64,000 nucleotides of DNA from Elephas maximus indicus (Eukaryota; Chordata; Mammalia; Proboscidea; Elephantidae), in assembly GCF_024166365.1 (NCBI RefSeq), contig NC_064826.1, positions 57,987,001-58,051,000 of the forward strand, written 5' to 3'. The translations under genes and the position numbers were made by a program. A model generated the notes under the pieces. It ran no database searches and was not told where the DNA came from. It saw nothing but the letters and a program-made list of their open reading frames with translations. Shown here in pieces: positions 57,921 to 64,000 of the stretch. Numbering within the stretch: the stretch's first letter is position 1; each line of letters starts with the position of its first letter.

Positions 57921-58829
57921 ACTTTTGATTTTTTAATGGTGCTTTCACAGTGTTTTTTTAATAAATTCTATTTTGCAAGGAGGGATGATATAAAGTATAA
58001 ACAGTTACTAAGATTTAAGATTTTTAGTTCCATGTCCATCACAACAGGTATAGAAAAAATTTTATATGTCTCATGGCTATGATTTCATGCTCTTTGCTTC
58101 ATAATAAAACTCTACCCATGAAATATGCATTGAACTTTTGAAACTTTTAAGATACTACCATTCATAGACAACCCTAAGGACGTAACATTTCTTATATCTT
58201 AATTGAAGCATATTTCATTTTGTCTGTTTGTTTTGAGAGTGGTAGTTTTAAATTGGTGAATACTAAAACTAGACTTTATACTACTTCTCCCAGGCAGAAA
58301 ATCTTCTGGGCTCAGCTCAGCATGACCTGAGTAGTAAGTAGGGCACTCTTTGGCTGCAAATCCTAAGCGAAGGGAAGTCAGATTAGAATGCACTAGAAGG
58401 TCCATTGGATGCATCTGACAAAGAGCCAGAAAGCGATCCAAGGCAGAGACGAATGCTAAAGCTAAGACTTGGGAAATTATTTTTGAAGAGGCATCTGGAA
58501 GGAATCCTAGAGACAGTAGGACCCCAGATGCTGGACCCTTTTACAGGGTTCAGAAGGGCATCCTTGTGGGTGAGGAAGAAGCTGTGCAGGGCTTGGGTCA
58601 GCATTTTTATAAGGATAGATAAGAGCTGAGCACAGTAGAGTCAGATCATTGTACACCTTCCGATTACTGGTCTATTTAAGCATTCTGCTCTCTGGTTTGT
58701 TTTTTAAAATACAGCCCAGTGTAGGCACATTGTCTGTCATCTGATTGATTAATATGACCCCTAAATGTTTTAGCAATACCTGCTGTTTTCCTTTAATAGG
58801 GAAGTCTGGAGGTTTCTATGCGCTTAACC
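57921..58829. other. Intronic, unassigned, GC-richer patch 58280-58620
   Basis: Open frames occur on both strands at 58199-58629 without domains. No repeat family recognised. Confidence 0.4.
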
Positions 58830-58965
58830 GAAAAAACCAAACCCATTTCAGTCAAGTTGATTCTGATTCATAGTGACCCTATAGGACAGAGTAGAACTGC
58901 CTCATAGGGTTTCCAAGGAGTACCTGGTGGATTCCAACTGCTGACCTTTTAGTTAGCAGCTGTAC
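58830..58965 (-). mobile_element. AfroSINE, antisense, head truncated
   Basis: AAAAACCAAACCCATTTCAG, GATTCATAGTGACCCTATAG, CTGACCTTTTAGTTAGCAGC. The A-box end is missing. Confidence 0.92.
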
Positions 58966-61212
58966 GAGTATATTATTTAAATTGGAAATAAAATAATTAG
59001 AGTTATTTAATATCACCAAGACTATTTATGGTTCTCAGTTTTTCAAAGAAAATACCATGTAATTAATATTTTTATAGCTTGAAATGATTGTATGTTTTTG
59101 TTTTTCAGATATTAAATGAGTTAAAAATGTTTTTTGTTAGGTACGGTAAACACTTTTAATGTACAACAGTGAAGCTTGTAATGCAATGAAATGTTTTTGC
59201 ATAATTGCATACAAATTCTTTTGAGTTTTTTCAGTGATTAGGAAGACATGTTGGAGATTAAATTATCAGAGCTTCATGCTATTTTTTCCTTAGGTGCCAA
59301 ATTGTTAAACTGTGTTAAATTGTCTAGCAGGAGCTCTGCTAAATTATCTAGGAATGCAACCCAACCATAGGATACTTTGCCAGGTACAGTGAGTTCGTTT
59401 TCCTAGACACATTTCATATAATTTATGTTTATGGTATGGCTGTTAAAATATTGGATGAACAAAATCTCAGCAAGGTGAAAGATTTGATTTTGAATAATTG
59501 GAAACATGTTCTGTAGTAGTTATATTTGTTTTATACTAAAGACTGTGTTTTAAAGTGAGGTGTAAGGTGTGATTCCAGATAATACTGTCTGCACAGAGCT
59601 GGCTTGTTGTTTGTCTCTGAGAAAATTTTTTTCACAGAAGTCTACAGGTGTATCAATCTGTTATAGCACACTGTGAAATACGTGTTTTCTCATGCTTCAC
59701 CTGTTCACATATGTTCTTAGCCAGTGAAATCTGATGTAGATGTTACTGTAGACTCTCTGCAGTGAAACCTGTGAGAGCTGGAACTCCATGGGACTGCTTT
59801 GTTTTTCTGGGCCTTGCAAGTTTTCCGCCTTTGACAGAGTGCAGTCTTACCACTTTTCTATTGCATGTTTTAGTGAAAAATATTTGAGTTTTCCTTCTCT
59901 GAAAGGTTTCTGCCTTAAATAGGTTCCAGCTTCCACAGGTTTTACCGTATAACCATTCTCAGGCAGGCAATGCGGCCATGTTCTGCTCTGACTGTTATTT
60001 TGTTTAATACTGAAACAGTTTTGATCTGTGATGGTGTACAAGTGATGGTGCTAGATATACGGCAAAGAAGCAAAGAAAGATTAACATCCTAGTTACTAAA
60101 AGTTGTAGTTTTATGGAGGATCTAGGCTCTTTCTGGAAACTGGTAGAAGGTAAAGATAAACTTTATTCAAGGAAATGGTTCCAGAAGCCTAGAATAAGAA
60201 TCTGCAGCAGCAAGGGACTTGTCATACATTGCTACATAGTATATATTGCCTTTATAAATATATTAAGGTTAATGTTTTATGGAAGTACATTTGCATATTA
60301 ATGGAATATTTTAACACATTATATTTACACATCTAAAAAAAACAACACCCATATGGTGACTTAACTGCAATGATTACCTAACCTTAACTTTAGTTTTATG
60401 CAATTAAGAAATGTTGGGGCGATGGTGATGAGGCCAGTAAAGGCCTAGAATATAAACAGTCTCTCCTGAGGTTATTCTTTGTGCCATCCTTGCTCTTTTC
60501 TTTTCCTCTGGTTCTCAGGGGGTCAAGTGTCCTTCTCAGCAATTGGTAGAAGCAGCAGATGGGCCTCTTAAATTCACAAACACGTGTATATACCTCTCTA
60601 ATAGACATGATAAAATAGCTCTGCTGCAGGCTATTTCTCTGCAGTCCTAGGCTAGAGAATTAGCTTCCCCAGTGTATTCCTTTAAAAGAGAAACTACAGA
60701 AGCCAAAATGGAAGATTTTCCCTAAAAAAACGGTTTATTATATTCTCTCTTCTAATGTCCCAAAGGAAAAGAATTAGTAAATGAACATTTGTGCTTATGT
60801 TTCATTTCCAGAGTCAAAAATTTTAAAAAGCCAAACTTTATATGCCTTAATCAGAGATGTTTCCACATGGCAGTTTAAATTGGGTACTTTAAGGTGAAGC
60901 ATAAGATGTAAGGAATTTGAATGAAGTTGTGACTTTCATTTAGGAATGGTCTCCAATCAAAACATCATCCCTTGTATTTAAAAAACAGCAGTTGTGACAA
61001 ATGTCCATGTGTATAGAGCAGAAACAGATGGAGAGTCTAAATAGCTAATTTTTATCCTACCTCATTTTTGTCTAATGATTAGTAAAAGAAAAATAAGAAG
61101 AAAGGAAAGATGATATAAATAATTTAAATTTAATTAAAGTATCATGTAGTATATATCCAGAGAACTAGTACAGTCTGGGCCCAGTCTGTTATATCTTCTA
61201 CATTTATAGCAG
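58966..61212. other. Intronic, 2.2 kb without a recognised repeat
   Basis: No firm repeat, exon or RNA was recognised. It is the longest such stretch in intron 3. Frames at 59847-60608 have no domain. Confidence 0.45.
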
Positions 61213-61360
61213 GAGCCCTGGTGCCGCAGTGGTTAAGCACTTGGCTGCTCTGCAGGTGAAAGATGTGGCAGTCTGCTTCCATAAAGGTTTACAGCCTTGG
61301 AAACCTTTCTGCTTTGCCCTATAGAATTGCTATGAGTCAGAATTGACTTGAAGGCATTTT
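61213..61360 (+). mobile_element. AfroSINE variant
   Basis: GGAGCCCTGGTGCCGCAGTG, GATGTGGCAGTCTGCTTCC, TATGAGTCAGAATTGACTTG. The B-box segment is replaced by the GATGTGGCAGTC variant, also seen at 62130. A G-rich run follows (61366-61380). Confidence 0.9.
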
Positions 61361-61380
61361 TTTGGGGGGGGGGAGGGGGG

Positions 61381-61734
61381 CATATATTTATAGCATTGTG
61401 TGGTCGTAATTCTTATTTTAAGTAGTATCCTGGAACACTATAAGATCCTGGAATGTCTTCAGAAACAGAAACAAAAAGATAGACAATTTCGTATATAAGT
61501 GTATTTTTATTGTACTCTGATATAATATTAATAACCATTTCATGCTATATCCTGGTTGATAGAAAGTTAATTACACTTATTTTTCTTTGCTACTGTTATT
61601 AGTTTTGTCGTCAGAGATAATATGTAATTTTAAAAAACAAACTATATTCCAATTCAGTGCATTAGTGCTGATTGCTATCTGTGGATGTGACTTGAGCTTG
61701 AAAGTATCAATAAGAGAATTTGTTATACACTGCT
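61381..61734. other. Intronic, AT-rich, nothing recognised
   Basis: No repeat or exon recognised. Confidence 0.4.
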
Positions 61735-61960
61735 CGGTCATTTATTCATTCACTTATTTGTTCACATCCACTGAGTACTTACAGAGCACTCACCATAAGC
61801 CGGACACTATTAGGCTCGCGGGGTAGAGATATAAAAAGACAAGGACCCTATCCTCAAGGACCTGCTAGCCAGGTCTGGTTGGAAATGCACTGTGAGCAGG
61901 CATAACAGGTTAGTGATAAGAGGGAGCGGGAATGGGATGGAACTTTACTGAACAGAAGTA
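61735..61960 (-). mobile_element. L2 3' end, antisense
   Basis: CACTGAGTACTTACAGAGCA, AAGACAAGGACCCTATCCTC, AAGGACCTGCTAGCCAGG. Confidence 0.7.
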
Positions 61961-62129
61961 TATTACTTGCTGGTGCTATTTGTTGATAATTTTTGTGCAA
62001 ACACTGACACTTGTTCGTGAGTTTTATATTTTGATATTGTGGCTGATTAAAACTCTTGTTTATGTATTTAAAAAACTCTTTTGTGTTGAAAGACTATATA
62101 TATATAGACCGGTCCAAATAACATATCTG

Positions 62130-62281
62130 GAACCCTGGTGGTGTAGTGGTTAACCTCATGAGCTGATCCATGAGAAAAAGATGTGGCAGTCTTCTGTAAA
62201 AATTGGGAACCCTATGGGGCAATTCTGCTCTGTCCCATAGATTCACTATGAGTCAGAATTGACTCGATTGCAATGGATTTG
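62130..62281 (+). mobile_element. AfroSINE variant
   Basis: GGAACCCTGGTGGTGTAGTG, GATGTGGCAGTCTTCTG, CTATGAGTCAGAATTGACTC. Same variant as 61213. Confidence 0.92.
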
Positions 62282-62700
62282 GCCTTAGATTTAATTTAAA
62301 CAATTAAAAAACAATTTTAAAGAGGACACCAGTATAACCACTACTCAGACACAGGACATTACCAGCATCCTATAAGCCTTCGGTGTACTCACTTCCTGCC
62401 TACTATAGGAAACCACCACCCACCCTGATGTTTGTGATAATTATTTCATTGCTTTTCTTCATCTTTTTTTCCCCCCTTTAATTCTAGATAGACTTAACTT
62501 CAACAAAAGCAAAATAGTTAAGTAAACTATTCCTCATCTATTCAGGGAATATTATATATCCATTAAATAGTTTATAGTAATATAAAACATGCTTATGCAA
62601 TAGTGTTAAGTAAACAAACAAACAAAAAAACCAACAGACTCAGACCCAAAATTATAGGTACAACTTGGGTGATAAATGACCTATATGGCTAACCTTTCCA
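62282..62700. other. Intronic, nothing firm recognised
   Basis: Possible old L1 wording near 62320-62400, not assignable. Confidence 0.35.
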
Positions 62701-62860
62701 GCAGCATCTCTTTTTTTATTATGGTAAAAATATAAATAACAAAACATTTGCCAATTCAGTAATTTCTACATGTATAATTCAGTTACATACATTACATTTA
62801 TCGGGTTGTATGAGCATAGAGCATCAACGCTAATCATTTTTTCTTTATTCCACTGCCATT
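62701..62860 (-). mobile_element. L1 3' end fragment, antisense
   Basis: TTATTATGGTAAAAATATAA, AATTCAGTAATTTCTACATG, TATAATTCAGTTACATACAT, as in L1 tails. Confidence 0.6.
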
Positions 62861-62999
62861 AACAGAAGCTTTTCTATATAGTTTTATCATTATGTATATG
62901 CATCCCTAAATAAAAAGGTAGTAGGTTTCTTCCTTTTTCAAAAATTTTAGTGTTAGTATAGACTTTTTACTTATACAGTGTTTAACAATCAGTTATGGT

Positions 63000-63067
63000 C
63001 ATTGGCTGGGAATCAAACCCAGGTCTCCTACATGGAAAGTAAAAATTCTATCACTGAAACACCAATG
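63000..63067 (-). pseudogene. tRNA-Gly(TCC)-like relic
   Basis: On the minus strand the acceptor halves CATTGGTG and CCAATG pair imperfectly. There is an A-box-like TTTCAGTGATAGAATT, a 7-base loop TTTCCAT giving anticodon TCC, and a B-box GGTTTGATTCCC. Stems carry mismatches. It is a dead tRNA or the head of a tRNA-Gly-derived SINE. Confidence 0.6.
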
Positions 63068-63079
63068 TCCCCATCACAG

Positions 63080-63873
63080 TGATTAGTTGATATCAATCAG
63101 GGTCACCCTGGAGCTGGGGCGGGTTCACCAATCCATAGTCACATGGGTAAGATAAGTGAAGAGATCATGCTTCTTTTACCAAGTAGCGTGGCAGTGGGTA
63201 TTGGGAAAATAGCCAACAGGGTCTGCCAAAGGGAGCTTTGAATAAAGGTGACCTTCCAAGAATAAATAGACTGGAGTGCTGTTGTAATACTGCTGCTGAG
63301 TTCATTCCACAGAATTGCTGAAATGAGAACTGTCTGCTCTTCTAAATGCACACTTGATCCAAGAAGAGCTCCCTTTATCATAAAATAATGGGTCACGTAC
63401 CAGTGAAAGCCAGGAATTCTTATTGAATTTTACTCATTGGTTTTGGTAATCCCATGCACACCTTCTTGTTATTCATATCTACTGACACCTATAATAAATT
63501 GCTTAAAAATGTTTTCATTTTAGTAACTTTCACTGTAAGTAGCTGAATAATCAGACTGGAAGTATTGAATGTCAGGTTGCCCAAGAATAGCTCTGAACAC
63601 TGTGAAATTCAGCCCTCTGGCTGCTTGATTCACAACCCCACCTGACCCTGTAGCTTCCCTCAGTGGGAAAGTCAGTATGCCCAGGACTTCCTAGCCCTTG
63701 CTTCTCCTCTTCCGTCACCATACCCATCTGATGCATTCTGTCCTGCCCCCTGATGTGCAGTGTGGTCACTCAGGAACCTTGGTTCTGTTGATCACTGTTC
63801 TCTGATAAATGAATCCCTGATGATGTGTTGACTGATTCTCATCCCCTTATTAGTCCCATGTATGTGACTTTTT
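63080..63873. other. Intronic, nothing recognised
   Basis: Frames on the minus strand at 63139-63396 and 63572-63769 have no domain. Confidence 0.4.
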
Positions 63874-64000
63874 GGAAACCCTGGTGGCGTAGTGGTTAAG
63901 TGCTACGGCTGCTAACCAAAGGGTCAGCAGTTTGAATCCGCCAGGTGCTTCTTGGAAGCCCTATGGGGCAGTTCTACTCTGTCCTATGGGGTCGTTATGA
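63874..64000 (+). mobile_element. AfroSINE, cut by window end
   Basis: GGAAACCCTGGTGGCGTAG, GTCAGCAGTTTGAATCCGCC, GGGGCAGTTCTACTCTGTCC. Near consensus; the tail lies beyond the window. Confidence 0.95.

Noticed and set aside
58199-58629. Possible exon in a GC-richer patch of intron 3
   Set aside because: Frames on both strands lack any ADAM or other domain, and I saw no convincing acceptor/donor pair. It does not match the expected ADAM22 exon 4.

Overview
The window is mammalian nuclear DNA, almost certainly from an afrotherian and most likely an elephant or close paenungulate relative. The evidence is about 20 copies of the tRNA-derived AfroSINE, several RTE-clade LINE pieces whose 3' end resembles the SINE tail, and several subfamilies of L1 3' UTR. 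Ancient mammalian repeats (MIR, L2, MLT1-like LTRs, MER5-like elements) fill part of the remainder. Nothing is prokaryotic: there is no operon, CRISPR array or ribosome binding site, and nearly all long open frames are shadows or transposon remains.

One cellular gene is present, the 5' end of ADAM22 on the + strand. A CpG island (about 12310-13960) holds the promoter, exon 1 (coding 13135-13219, signal peptide) and exon 2 (13683-13843). Intron 2 is about 35.7 kb, and exon 3 (49535-49611) sits alone on the far side. The three exons join in frame, have consensus splice sites, and encode the signal peptide and first part of the prodomain. Intron 3 begins at 49612 and runs off the window. ADAM22 is a catalytically inactive ADAM that acts as a neuronal receptor for LGI proteins.

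Layout: 1-5880 is an old endogenous retrovirus on the - strand (gag right, integrase left) broken by an L1 tail, a SINE, an RTE fragment and a solo LTR, with one pol segment inverted in place. 5.9-12.3 kb is intergenic repeat, including the longest RTE copy (8095-9840). 12.3-14 kb is the ADAM22 promoter with exons 1-2. 14-49.5 kb is intron 2, rich in L1, SINE, MIR and L2, with an LTR carrying a tRNA-Leu-type primer binding site near 35.8 kb. 49.6-64 kb is intron 3, with more L1, SINEs, a solo LTR and a palindromic DNA transposon.

I found no undescribed gene system. The best leads are structural: the inverted block inside the retrovirus (1460-1800), two A-run/T-run junctions flanked by direct repeats (35.9 and 42.1 kb), an LTR-like block inside an L1 (55.6-56.4 kb), an intronic CpG-retaining segment (22.7-22.96 kb), and the shared RTE/SINE tails.
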